Source: Closterium sp. NIES-65
Lineage: Eukaryota > Streptophyta > Zygnematophyceae > Desmidiales > Closteriaceae
DNA length: 64,000 nt
Direction of reading: 5' to 3'
Assembly: GCA_948144175.1 (NCBI GenBank)
Contig: CANXME010002528.1
Coordinates: 1,370,501 to 1,434,500, forward strand
Translations under genes and position numbers: made by a program
The notes under the pieces: generated by a model
Database searches by the model: none
What the model was told of the DNA's origin: nothing
What the model saw: the letters and a program-made list of their open reading frames with translations, nothing else
Shown here: in pieces, positions 21,034 to 33,000 of the stretch
How positions within the stretch are numbered: the stretch's first letter is position 1
How the letters are laid out: each line of letters begins with the position of its first letter

Positions 21034-24000
21034 CTGCCATGCCATGCGCGTGTGGGGCGGATGAGGAAAACATGCCCCACAACATGTGATGCCACTGCGA
21101 GCTTTTTTCTCGGAACTCACGCCCTCCCGCACAAAAATGAACCGGTGAAAGGGAGGATGGCAACGGAAGAACAAAGAGAGTTGATGGGGTGTGCAGCAGA
21201 GCCGAGCATTCCTGCTTGGGATGTTCTGGTGCACTCGGCCATATCTTGGGATGTTCTGGTGCACTCGGCCATACCTTGGGGTGTTCTTGTGCACTCGGCC
21301 ATACCTTGGGGTGTTCTTGTGCACTCGGCCATACCTTGGGGTGTTCTTGTGCACTCGGCCATACCTTGGGATGTTCTGGTGCACTCGGCCATACCTTGGG
21401 GTGTTCTTGTGCACTCGGCCATACCTTGGGGTGTTCTTGTGCACTCGGCCATACCTTGGGGTGTTCTTGTGCACTCGGCCATACCTTGGGGTGTTCTTGT
21501 GCACTCGGCCATACCTTGGGGTGTTCTTGTGCACTCGGCCATACCTTGGGGTGTTCTTGTGCACTCGGCCATACCTTGGGGTGTTCTTGTGCACTCGGCC
21601 ATACCTTGGGGTGTTCTTGTGCACTCGGCCATACCTTGGGGTGTTCTGGTGCACTCGGCCATACCTTGGGGTGTTCTTGTGCACTCGGCCATACCTTGGG
21701 GTGTTCTTGTGCACTCGGCCATACCTTGGGGTGTTCTTGTGCTAAGTGGCAAAATACGCGTATTCCGTATATACGCGTGTCGTATATACGCACGCGTTTA
21801 TACGCTATACGCAAAGGTCCCGAGACCCTAGATACGCTATTTTGGGCAGGTTAAAAAAACATCGGGCAGCTAAAAAAAGACCCCCCTGCAATACTACTGG
21901 GGTAAGTTTCCACGGGGGTTGGATTTCCCGGTTTTTTTTCCCGATTTTTTTTTTTCACCAACATTACAATGACAACTACTCATCCCATACTACTACTATT
22001 ACACATACTACTACTCACGCTAGTCCAGATCAATTAACCCACCTACGCATACTCATCCTCCAAAATGTCGTCTTCCCCCTCCTCCTCCTCCTCCTCGTCC
22101 CCCTCCATCACATTGTAGCCCTCGGGCACGGGAGGCTCCGGGATGTTCCCGAGCACCACACCCGGCATGACATCTGCACGGGAATGCCAGTTGCGCACAA
22201 CGCTCCAGTTGTGCGCAACAAAAACCAAATCCCGGCACTTGGCAGAGCCAAGCCGGTTCCGGCGGGCCGTGTGCACCCCATCCCACGTTGACCATCCCCT
22301 CTCACATGGTGAAGCCGACACGGGCTGAGAGAGAGTCGTGATGGCTAGGGCCGCCAGCTTTGGTGCGTCAGTGCCGTGCCACTGCCACCACTTTACCATG
22401 TCATACTTGCCTTGCTTGACCAAGTTCCTCTGAGCAATTGCATCCCCCATCCCGAAGCTTCCCTTCATATCCAGAAATGCCCTCACCCCGTCCTGCAGTT
22501 CCATCAAAACCTCGCCAATGTCATCCCCATCATCCCCCTCCTTCCCGTAATTGCACAGGTGCTCGGCGTGCTGAGTGATGTACGTTTTGAATACCTTAGT
22601 GCACTCCGCGTCTGAGCCGAAGATGTCTTCATCCTGGTTCGCCGGGTTGAGAATTCTGCCCGCAATGTGCATGGGGCAGGCCAGGCTGTCGTCCCACCTG
22701 TTCTTCAGCAGGCGGCGGATGTTCACTTTGTCGGAGTAGCTCAGCTGCTCCTCATCCTCCTCCACCACTGTCCCCACATCCTCGGTCAACTGCAGCATCA
22801 CATCATACATCCGGCCCATCATCCCCTTGGCATCCCCATCGGTCTTACGCATTGCCATGAACGGGAGCTTCATCAGCTTGGAGAAAAACTCCGCCGTCCG
22901 CCACCACGCGTCATCAAGAACTTGTGACGCAAACTTATCCGCAGACTTCTTCCTATCCCCAACTACCCAACCCTTCAACACATCAGACACCACCATCTGT
23001 GCAAGCGACTGCCGCAACTCACAGAGACGGGACACAACAATGTACTGTGTCCCGAATCTGGTTCCAGCCGGTTTCAGCGCCTGCAGCATCTTAGCACCCA
23101 CCAGTCCGGGGGTCCTCATGTATCCCCTTGTCCAGTGGTGGTTGCGGACGAAGGAGCTGATCTCGCCCACAGTGTCCACCACCTTCTTGGCCCACGTCAT
23201 CTTGCCGACGTCCTCCATGAAGAGGTCCAACACGTGGGTGGCGCATGGCACGTGTTGAATGTGCGGCCATTCCGCGATCAGCTCGTTGCACGCCACCGCG
23301 TAGTTGGACCCACCGTCCGTGCAGAACGCCACCACGTTATCGGGACCGACCTCCTCCACCACGGGCCTGAGGATGCTGGCGACATCTTAGTGGGAATATA
23401 CGCTCCAACCCTTAAGCGTATAGCGTATACACGCTAGCGTGTGTACGCAAAACGCAATACGCTGGCTAATACGCTATACGCTATCAGAAAAATTTTCGGG
23501 CTGCCCAGGGAAAAAAAATCGCTTGTGTACAGAAAGATGCGGAATCTTCTGCTGAGCATTTCGCCTAAGTCGAAATGCAATTTGACGGTCTAGGGAAGCG
23601 GGAGTGGGCCTTCGAAGTTGCAGGCAGTTCAAATTTGAACATTAGATTGGTACCGCATTGGAACCCATATTATCTACCAATTCCAACCTGTCAAAAACGT
23701 GCCCCACCAGACCCCACTCACGCTACTTACCAGAGAGCAAAATTCCAGTCATCATTTCTAGTTGGCATTCCCACTTTCTAACAGCAGAGCTCCTTCCGAT
23801 TCCTACCTACTTCTCCTTTTAGTGTCTACTGTCAGAACTTGAGCTTAGAATCGATACTATAGTAGTGAGCTCAAAGCTCTCTAAGTACATCCGGAATGAG
23901 CAAGGTAGGGATGAGGAGGGAATCAGGAGGCAATCCTAAGGAATCAAGGGTAATCCCAAGGCAATCTCCAATTGGTGGGTTGGAGATTGCTTGGAGATTA

Positions 24001-27000
24001 CATTTGGGTTTGGTTGGGATGTGGGTGTACACCCAACCAAACACAAAGTGCAAACTACAATAAACTAGGATATAAAAGTACAAGTACAAAATGTGAGATT
24101 GGGGCCTAACACCAACACCCCCCCCTGAGGCGTCAATCGAACTCATGGCGGAGAAGGAGGAGCGCAGAGCCCCATGGCGCCAAGGAGACGATGGTGGGGA
24201 ACCTTCCCAAGGGGCTTGGTGAACAGGTCAGCCAGGTTGCAGTCAGATGCCACGTATTCCACCTTCAGCTGCTCTTGTTGCACAAGGTGACGAATGAAGA
24301 AGTGTCGAAGTTCAATATGCTTGGTGCGGGTGTGATACACAGGGTCTTGAGAGATGTGGATGGTACTCTGGTTGTCACACCAGAGGGTGGGGGCTGACTG
24401 AGGGAAGCCAAGCTCCTGGAGTAGGAAGGTGAGCCAACGGGCCTCCTGAGCAGCCATGGTGCCTGCGTAGAGCTCCGCCTCACAGGAGGAGAGGGAGACT
24501 GCAGACGACCTGGTGGAGCGCCAACTGACAGTTCCGCTCCCGAGGGTGAAGCAGTACCCCTGAGAGGAGCGTCGGTCGGTCTGGTCATCAGCCCAGGAGG
24601 AGTCTGTGTAACCTTCCAGGCGAGGAGGGGAGAGCCCACCGAGTGTGAGAACGTGGGACTTTGTGCCCTTAAGATAGCGCAGCACCCGCTTTGCTGCCTT
24701 CCAATGAAGATTAGTGAAGCGACCCGGGGCCACGTAACGAGAGAGAACACTGACTGGGTAGGCCAAGTCCGGTCGGGTGCACATCATGGCGTACATGAGG
24801 GACCCAACAAGTTCCGGGTATGGCTCAGAGCAGGCCTCTGGTGTGGGTACAGCAGGAGCTGTAAGGAGGTGTTGCAGCGGCAGCGGGGTGGCAACAGGTG
24901 TGCACAGCTCCATCTCAAACCGCTTGAGCACATTGTCGATGTAGAACTCCTGGGAGAGTGAGATGGTGCGAGCCTTGCGATCACGAGTGATCTCCATTCC
25001 CAGGTAGTGCTTGAGGTCACCGAGGTCTTTCATCAGGAGGGCCTTGCTCAGGGCTGCCTGGACTGAGGTCATTTGGGCCGAGTCCTTGGCAACGAGGATA
25101 AAATCATCCACGTAGACTAGGATGTAGAATGGCTCAGAATGACGACGGATGAAGAGAGTCGGGTCAGCAGCTGAGGGGTGGAAGTCCAGGGAGAGGAGGA
25201 CTTCTTTCACCTTGTTGTGCCATTCGCGAGGGGCCTGTTTAAGGCCGTAGACGGGGCGATTCAGCTTCCAGACAGTGTTGGGAGGGAATTCTCCTGGGAA
25301 GCCTTCTGGTCTGTCCATGAACACTGTCTCCTTGAGACGTCCTTGTAGGAAGGCGGAAGAGGCATCCATGGATTTGATCTCAAAGTCTTCTCGAGCTGCA
25401 ACATCCATGAGCGTTCGAATGGTGGGAGGTTTGGATGTGGGGGAGAAGATTAGGTCGAAGTCGCGGTACCGCTGCTGGGTGAAGCCCTTGGCTACGTAAC
25501 GCGCTTTGAACACCGGTGCCTCGTCTGGGAGCTGTTTTACACGGAATAACCACTTGCCCCCGACGATGTTGACTCCTGGAGGTGGAGTCTCGTCGTCGAA
25601 GGAGTGGTTGCGAGTGAATGCTGCAATCTCCGCGTCCATGGCAGCACGCCATTCGGCAGCATGAGGGCCTGAGAGAGCCTCTTGGATGGTGAGAGGGATA
25701 GGGATGGTCGGGTTCTCCGCGAGGTTGAGGGAGGGTGAGCCAGTGATATCGGGGAAGATGTGTGAGAGCTGAGGAATGACTGCATGGAGATCACACAGCT
25801 CCTCATGCCTGTCTTCTAGAAGGGTAGAGGGCACATCCCCCCTAGCAGGAGGAGGCGGTGTGATCGTTGTGTATCGAAGAACCATTGCGAGTGGAAGAGC
25901 AGCGCGATGGGAGCGGGTGCCATGAGCCACCGGTGAGGAGGGTGGGGCAGGCGGTGTCGGAGAGGGTGACTTAGGAGGCTTGGGTGGGGGAATGGGCCGC
26001 CGGCGGTACGTGATCAGCTCGGGCGACTGTGGGAGAGCGGGTTCCTCTGTGGTGGGGGGAACTGGGGGAGGAGGTGGGGCCGGAGGGTGGGACCGCCGAT
26101 GGTAGGTGATAGGTGCGCTCGGAGGGGGCGGTGCAGCGGGAAGTGAGGAAGGTGAGGGGGGGGGCGGAGCAGCTGCCGAAGACACCGGTGAGGCCGGGTC
26201 AGAGACCTCAGAGGGAGATGGTGGGATGGCAGGAGAGAGAGGAGGTGAGGGGGCAGGAGCAGGCGGGAGGTCGGGAGGCGCGTCAAAGTCTGCCCACACG
26301 AGGGAGGGTGGATCAGGGAGAGGGTCCCGTCCTGAAGGGGAGTAGAATGGGCGGGTCTCATCAAAGACAACGTCGCGGCTCCTGACCAACTGTTGAGTGG
26401 AGGGATTGAGGAAGAGGTAGTCAGGTGAGTCGGCGTTGTGCCCAAGGTAGATGCACGTTTGAGTCTTGGGACCGAGCTTGCCACCGTTCTGGCGTCGAGC
26501 CTGAGGGTTGAGGAGGACATAGGCGGTGCATCCCCAAACGCGAAGAGAGCGAGCAGTGGGCGTTTTCCCGAGCCAGAGTGTGGTTGGAGTGGTGTCGGGA
26601 AGGTGCGGATGGGGGTAAAGGTTGTAGAGGAGGGCGGCGTGGTAGAGAGCGTATCCCCAGAGAGAGTGTGGAGCGTTGGAGTGGCTGAGGAGGCACCGAG
26701 TGATCTTCACTAGGGTGTGGTTGCGGCTCTCAGCTATGCCGTTCTGTTGAGGGCTGTCAGGGAGGGTGAAGTTTTGCTGGATGCCTTCGGAGGAGCAGAA
26801 GGCTTTGAGCTTGTCGTTGCAAAATTCACCCCCCCCATCCGAGTGAAGGCGCTTGACCTTGCGGTCAAAGGTGGTCTGTGCCTGCTTGACCCACGCCATG
26901 ATGACCTCTGGAGCCTCAGCCTTAGTGTGGAGGAGGTGAACAGAGACGTATCGTGAGTGGTCATCCACGATAACTAGGAAGTAGCGATATCCACCTCGTG

Positions 27001-30000
27001 CAAGAACAGGGGCAGGGCCCCAGACGTCCATGTGCACTAGGTCCAGTGGTGTCGCTGCGATTGTGGGTGAGGCAGTGTGGGGCTGTTGGCGCAGTTTGCT
27101 CTTGGTGCAATCAAGGCACGTGGGAGCGGGTGAGTCAGGTGGTGGAGGAAGTGTGGCTGGCAGGCCGAGAAGAAGTTTCTTGGAGGCCATGTCAGCAAGC
27201 GTGCGAAAGTTTGGGTGCCCTAACCGATGATGATAGAGGATGGTCGGGTTGGAGAGGCTGCGACATGTGCATGGTGTGATGGGAGCCTGTGCTTGGGTGG
27301 TTGAAACCTGTGGGAGAGGAACGCGTAGCGTGTAGAGGCCGCTGCTATTGAGGGTGAAGCGGGCCAAGACCTTGTTGGTGAGTGGGTCAATGATGTCGCA
27401 GTGGTCCTCATTCTCCGAGAAGATGGTGCGTAGCCCTGCTTTCTGAATTTCTGTTTGAGCCACTAGATTGTGGCGTAGTGAAGGCGCGCACATGCCAGTG
27501 ACGGTGCCGGAAGGGAAGGCTGGGCATGGGACTGTGGAGGTGCCCTTGGCTAGGGTGGTGAAGCTGGAGTCAGCTCCCAAGAGAGGGATAGGTGCTGGAT
27601 AGGGTTTGAAGGAGAGTGTCTCCTTGAGCACAGTGTGAGTGGCCCCGCTGTCGAGTGTGAACTCTATGTACTGTGGTGCCTGTGATGAGTCGATGTACTG
27701 GGAAGTGGCTTCATTAATCATGGCAGTGCCAGGAAACAACAGGTTGATACGCACATCAACAGGAGCACTATCACTAGCACTAGCCGAAGAGGGGTCCTGG
27801 ACCTCAACGAGATTGGCCTTACGAGCGCGCATCCAGTTTGGCGGCTTCTTGTCAACCCCGTGGATGGCATACCACTCGTCGTCTTTCTTCTTGAAGCACG
27901 TGGCAAGGGGGTGGTTAGTGCCACCACACACTTGTCCCTTGCGGTTGCCATACTTGACGACGTAGGTGCACGGAGGAAAGCGGTTGCGCTGGAAAGACGC
28001 CGAGGCAAGGGCCGCTGCAACACTTGCTAGGGGCATGGGAGCACGGATGGCGTATGCCTTGGCCTGAGCCGTGGAGTCTTTCTCGGCAGAGAGGAGTGCG
28101 GTGGAGACCTTAGCAAAGGTGAGGTCTTCCGCTGAGAGCGTGAGGAGCATCTTCCTCGTGACTTCATATGCCGAGGAGAGACCAACAAGAAGGGCGGCTG
28201 CAGGGGCTTGTTCGGGGAAGACTATACCCAGCTCCTTGAGTTCACCATGAATGGTCTGCACCTTGGCGATGTAGTCAGCCATTCCTGAGCAGTCCTCAAG
28301 ACGGACTTGAAACATGCTGGGGATGAGAATCGCCACTCCGACCGCCGTCTTGTTCATGAACCGATCCTGGAGATACTTCCAGATGGCGTTGGAGGTAGGG
28401 TAGTTGTGGAACGTGTTGACAAGTTCGGGAGGGGTGGAGGCAATGAAGACGCTGATGATGGCAGCATCGGCCTTCTCCCACTTCCGGTACTTCTCAACAG
28501 CTTCTTCGTACGTCATCACGTCAGCATCACTTGAAGATTCGGTCGGTTCACGGGGAAGAGTGGGCTGTTTCCCCTTGCCACGGTTGAGGAGGACGTCCTT
28601 GAGGTCAAGGCCCTGCACGTCACGGCTCAGGAGGTGCTTGTCAACTCCGTAGCTCCACGCCTTGAAGTTGGAGCTAGAGCCATCGGCTTCAAGGCGGAGC
28701 GGGGTGATGGGGTTCGCCATGGTGGAAGACGAGAAAGCCATGGTGGAGACCCCTTAACTTCTCGCGCGGAGCGCCGCTCTTAAGTCACCGATAGGAACTT
28801 GAGGTTTGGGGTTTCCAAAGGAGATTTTGAAGAACCGGAGGTTTAGGGTTTACGAAAGAGAATATTGAGGTTTAGGGTTTCTGAAGGAGAATTTGACTGA
28901 GACGCCAATTTAGTGTCAACTACCTACTAGTCCTATTCCCACACACCCCCCCACACACCACCCTCAGCTTCGCGGCTACGCTGCTGCTCGGCTTCGCGGC
29001 TACACGGCTGCTCGGCTTCGCGGCTACGCTGCTGCTCGGCTGCGTTGCTGCACCTGTTCAGCTGCGGGAAAGAGGGGGGATGGGGGTAGGAGTGCAGATG
29101 CGGGGCGACGGGCGGCAGCCCGAAGATGACGCTGCGGGGCGACGGGCGGCGGCCCGACGAGAAGTTGCAGGGCGACGGGCGGCAGCCCGAAGAGAAGCTG
29201 CAGGGCGACGAGCGGCGGCCCGACGAGAAGCTGCAGGGCGACGGGCGGCGGCCCGACGAGGAGAAGAAGTGACGAGAGTGACGAATTGATGAAAACGAGT
29301 GTTAGGTTAGAGCGTCGACGATGCGCTTACCAGAGAAGTTTCCGTCGATGGTGACGGGAAGATGTGGCGGGAGAAATTCCGCCGATGAATGTCGCGAATC
29401 AACGGCGACGAGATTGGCGATGGCTTCCCCGAGGTTTGCGGGACAAGTATCCGCAGAGATGAGAGGATCACGATCCGCGTATGCGGTTGAGCTGCTCTGA
29501 TACCATGTCAGAACTTGAGCTTAGAATCGATACTATAGTAGTGAGCTCAAAGCTCTCTAAGTACATCCGGAATGAGCAAGGTAGGGATGAGGAGGGAATC
29601 AGGAGGCAATCCTAAGGAATCAAGGGTAATCCCAAGGCAATCTCCAATTGGTGGGTTGGAGATTGCTTGGAGATTACATTTGGGTTTGGTTGGGATGTGG
29701 GTGTACACCCAACCAAACACAAAGTGCAAACTACAATAAACTAGGATATAAAAGTACAAGTACAAAATGTGAGATTGGGGCCTAACACCAACATCTACTC
29801 CACGTCCCACCCCAATCGCCGTTCAGACTTAGGGAAATGCTACGAAAGTCTTAATGAGAATAGGGATCACCTTCTTGATCTTGAGCACGACGTCTTTTTC
29901 ACCCTGCCCGAGATAGTTTTTTACCTGCCCAAAAAAGCGTATTACCAAATCGACCCTTAAGCGTTTAGCGTATATACGTTAGCGTATATACGATACGCGT

Positions 30001-33000
30001 ATATACGCTATAAGCGTATATTCCCACTAAGGGCGACATAACCGCCGGTTTTGGTCTCCATGCGACAGTCCACGCTGTCCTTGAACACCGCACCGCTCTC
30101 GTTGACGAGAAACACGTTCGCCTGGGGGCGACCGTTCTTATCAGTCATCATATCAGAAGAAATTGTCACGCCGGTCCGCTTCCAGCTCGCCTTCACTCCA
30201 GAAAGCCCTCTGTCGATGTTCTCGCAACAGAGTCGCAAGCCCGCCCCGTCGATGAACGTCCTCGTCGGGGGGACGTATCCTGTGCCGGAGTCCCTAATGG
30301 CACAAACGGCGTTGATGAAGAGAGGGTGCGCCGCCACGCGCTCCGGGATTCGACACGCCGCGAACATCAGCGCCAACGCCTCGTGTGCATCGCGCTTCGC
30401 AGCTGCCGCATCTGTCTCCAAGTAGTCAGTAATGCGGCTCCTCTTTCCGCCGCTGGTGACCGACGCAATGGCATCCGATGTCGCCTGGCGGCGCTGATCC
30501 GCCGCTGCAGCCTTAGCCTCATACTTCTTTCGGATGGCAGCCCGTACTTCAGAGGGGGCTTCCTTGCATAGCGCCACTTCGCGGCGCCTCATCTTCCTCC
30601 AATTCGCCAAGTGCTGCGCGCAGCGGGTGGCGGCGCCAGAAAAGACATTGCAGCAGTACCTGCATTCGTATTGCTGCGATTTCCCCTCGTCCACCTTTAT
30701 GCGGCGGAAATGCTTGAACACCTCGTGGTCGACATCGGGAAGGTAAACTCGCGCCGACTGAACAGGACTGTCCGAGCTGGTATTACGAGGGGGAGTGGAC
30801 GGGGTCGGGCTAACATCTGCAGAAGACATTCTAAAAAGGTCTGTGAAGGTACATGGGAGGATGCATTGACGAGAGAGAACAATACCTGATTGTGAAGTAG
30901 CGTGGGATGGAGTGGTGGGGAGAAGTTGAATTGGAGGGAGTTTGTAGGTCGAGAGCGGTACAAATTGGTGGAACTCCAATGTGGAATGTCAAGGACATCG
31001 CGACTCCAAACATTGGAGCCACGTAACCCAACTCACAGTCGCGGGGCCGCGAATTGAAAGCACGGAAACCAACTCACCTCCATACATTGAAGCCACGTCC
31101 AGGCCAGGGTAGATCTCGGACGTGCATTTCGAGCACGGCCTCTTCTTCGCCGTGAGAAGACGAAACTTTTCAGATATACATTTTTTTTTTTTCGATTTTG
31201 GGCTGCCCTGAAAAAAACCCCCGAGCGTATTGCGTATTCGTTAGCGTATAGCGTTTTGCGTGTATACGCAAGCGGATAAACGCTAAACGCTTAAAGGCAA
31301 AAGCGTATTTTGCCACTTAGTTCTTGTGCACTCGGCCATACCTTGGGGTGTTCTTGTGCACTCGGCCATACCTTGGGGTGTTCTTGTGCACTCGGCCATA
31401 CCTTGGGGTGTTCTGGTGCACTCGGCCATACCTTGGGGTGTTCTTGTGCACTCGGCCATACCTTGGGGTGTTCTTGTGCACTCGGCCATACCTTGGGGTG
31501 TTCTGGTGCACTCGGCCATACCTTGGGGTGTTCTTGTGCACTCGGCCATACCTTGGGGTGTTCTGGTGCACTCGGCCATACCTTGGGGTGTTCTGGTGCA
31601 CTCGGCCATACCTTGGGGTGTTCTGGTGCACTCGGCCATACCTTGGGGTGTTCTGGTGCACTCGGCCATACCTTGGGGTGTTCTGGTGCACTCGGCCATA
31701 CCTTGGGGTGTTCTTGTGCACTCGGCCATACCTTGGGGTGTTCTGGTGCACTCGGCCATACCTTGGGGTGTTCTGGTGCACTCGGCCATACCTTGGGGTG
31801 TTCTGGTGCACTCGGCCATACCTTGGGGTGTTCTGGTGCACTCGGCCATACCTTGGGGTGTTCTGGTGCACTCGGCCATACCTTGGGGTGTTCTGGTGCA
31901 CTCGGCCATACCTTGGGGTGTTCTGGTGCACTCGGCCATACCTTGGGGTGTTCTGGTGCACTCGGCCATACCTTGGGGTGTTCTGGTGCACTCGGCCATA
32001 CCTTGGGGTGTTCTGGTGCACTCGGCCATACCTTGGGGCGTTCTGGTGCACTCGGCCATACCTTGGGGTGTTCTGGTGCACTCGGCCATACCTTGGGGTG
32101 TTCTGGTGCACTCGGCCATACCTTGGGGTGTTCTGGTGCACTCGGCCATACCTTGGGGTGTTCTGGTGCACTCGGCCATACCTTGGGACATGCGCGTGCA
32201 GCGATTGCTTCTCCCACCCCACGCAAGATCTAAGGTTCGGGAGAAAGGGATTGCGGACAGGACAGTGGCGAGGGCAACGAAAACGGGAGACATGAATTGA
32301 AAACTCTCTGCATATAGCAGTGATAGCGAGAGCATGACAGGAGCAAGACGTGAGGGAGATGAACACAAATGGTGAGAACGAGAAGATGGTAAGAAAGAGG
32401 GGTGTAGGTACCAGGGAGGGGCAGATGGAGGTGAAGAGGGAGCCAATGCCATAGATGATGGCATCCACTGATGCGATCTGCTCCAGCACTCGCGGATTCA
32501 CACGCGGGAACACCTGCCACACACCACACACCAACGATCCTCACACACGGTGATGAAAGATGGCAGCAATGGGCCTTAGAATCACACATGGCAAATGCAA
32601 GATGCAGCAGTTCCAGCAGTTGGCAGCTTGAAGCATCCCAGAGGTGGCGCACATGGCGGCACTGAGGTGAGCCCATGGCAGGCGGCACACACCTCATGTA
32701 GCAGGTTGGTGCCTTCACTCGACATGTAGAACACCCGGCGGATGGGCGCGGGCAGAGGAGGCGACGCGTCAGACGACTGCAGCGAGAATGGGGGTAGGAA
32801 AAGGGAGAGGAAGACAGGCAGCAGGAGCACACGTGAGGGAGAGGAAGACAGGCAGCAGGAGCACACGTGAGGGAGAGGAAGACAGGCAGCAGGAGCACAC
32901 GTGAGGGAGAGGAAGACAGGCAGCAGGAGCACACGTGAGGGAGAGGAAGACAGGCAGCAGGAGCACACGTGAGGGAGAGGAAGACAGGCAGCAGGAGCAC

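Larger units (their letters stand above)
23830..29793 (-). mobile_element. Copia-C: full-length, apparently intact Ty1/copia element
   Basis: Two 288-bp LTRs that read identical, a 5-bp duplication TCTAC (23825-23829 and 29794-29798), a primer site and polypurine tract in the right places, and a single 1532-codon gag-pol ORF. The nearest relative in the window is Copia-D, which is truncated. Everything needed for autonomous transposition is visible. Confidence 0.96.
23386..30031. mobile_element. hAT-type MITE in the hAT-1 transposase gene, carrying Copia-C
   Basis: Perfect 19-bp inverted termini CTTAGTGGGAATATACGCT and a perfect 8-bp duplication GGCGACAT (23378-23385 and 30032-30039) define it. 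Without Copia-C and its TSD it is 677 bp and non-coding. It has TATACGC subterminal words like hAT-1 but a different terminus, so it belongs to a related family. Confidence 0.95.
21742..31320 (-). mobile_element. hAT-1: BED-finger hAT transposon with nested insertions
   Basis: Terminal inverted repeats are CTAAGTGGCAAAATACGC at both ends. The 8-bp target-site duplication TTCTTGTG (21734-21741 and 31321-31328) lies inside the 30-bp minisatellite. Removing the nested MITE and Copia-C leaves 2,925 bp with one 710-codon intronless transposase gene on the minus strand. Subterminal regions are packed with TATACGC/GCGTATA words. An internally deleted relative lies at 55730-56464. Confidence 0.95.

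Noticed and set aside
21215..21741. CRISPR-like array
   Set aside because: Units are contiguous with no unique spacers, there are no cas genes, and the context is a eukaryotic intron.
21052..21854. Long ORFs on both strands across the 30-bp array (also 31283-32534)
   Set aside because: They exist because the period is a multiple of three and lacks stops. Only the minus-strand frame continuing from exon 10 has any possible meaning, and then only as alternative splicing.
28799..28882. Interstitial telomere
   Set aside because: Only three spaced TTTAGGG-like motifs inside a retrotransposon leader. Teloboxes or chance, not a telomere tract.
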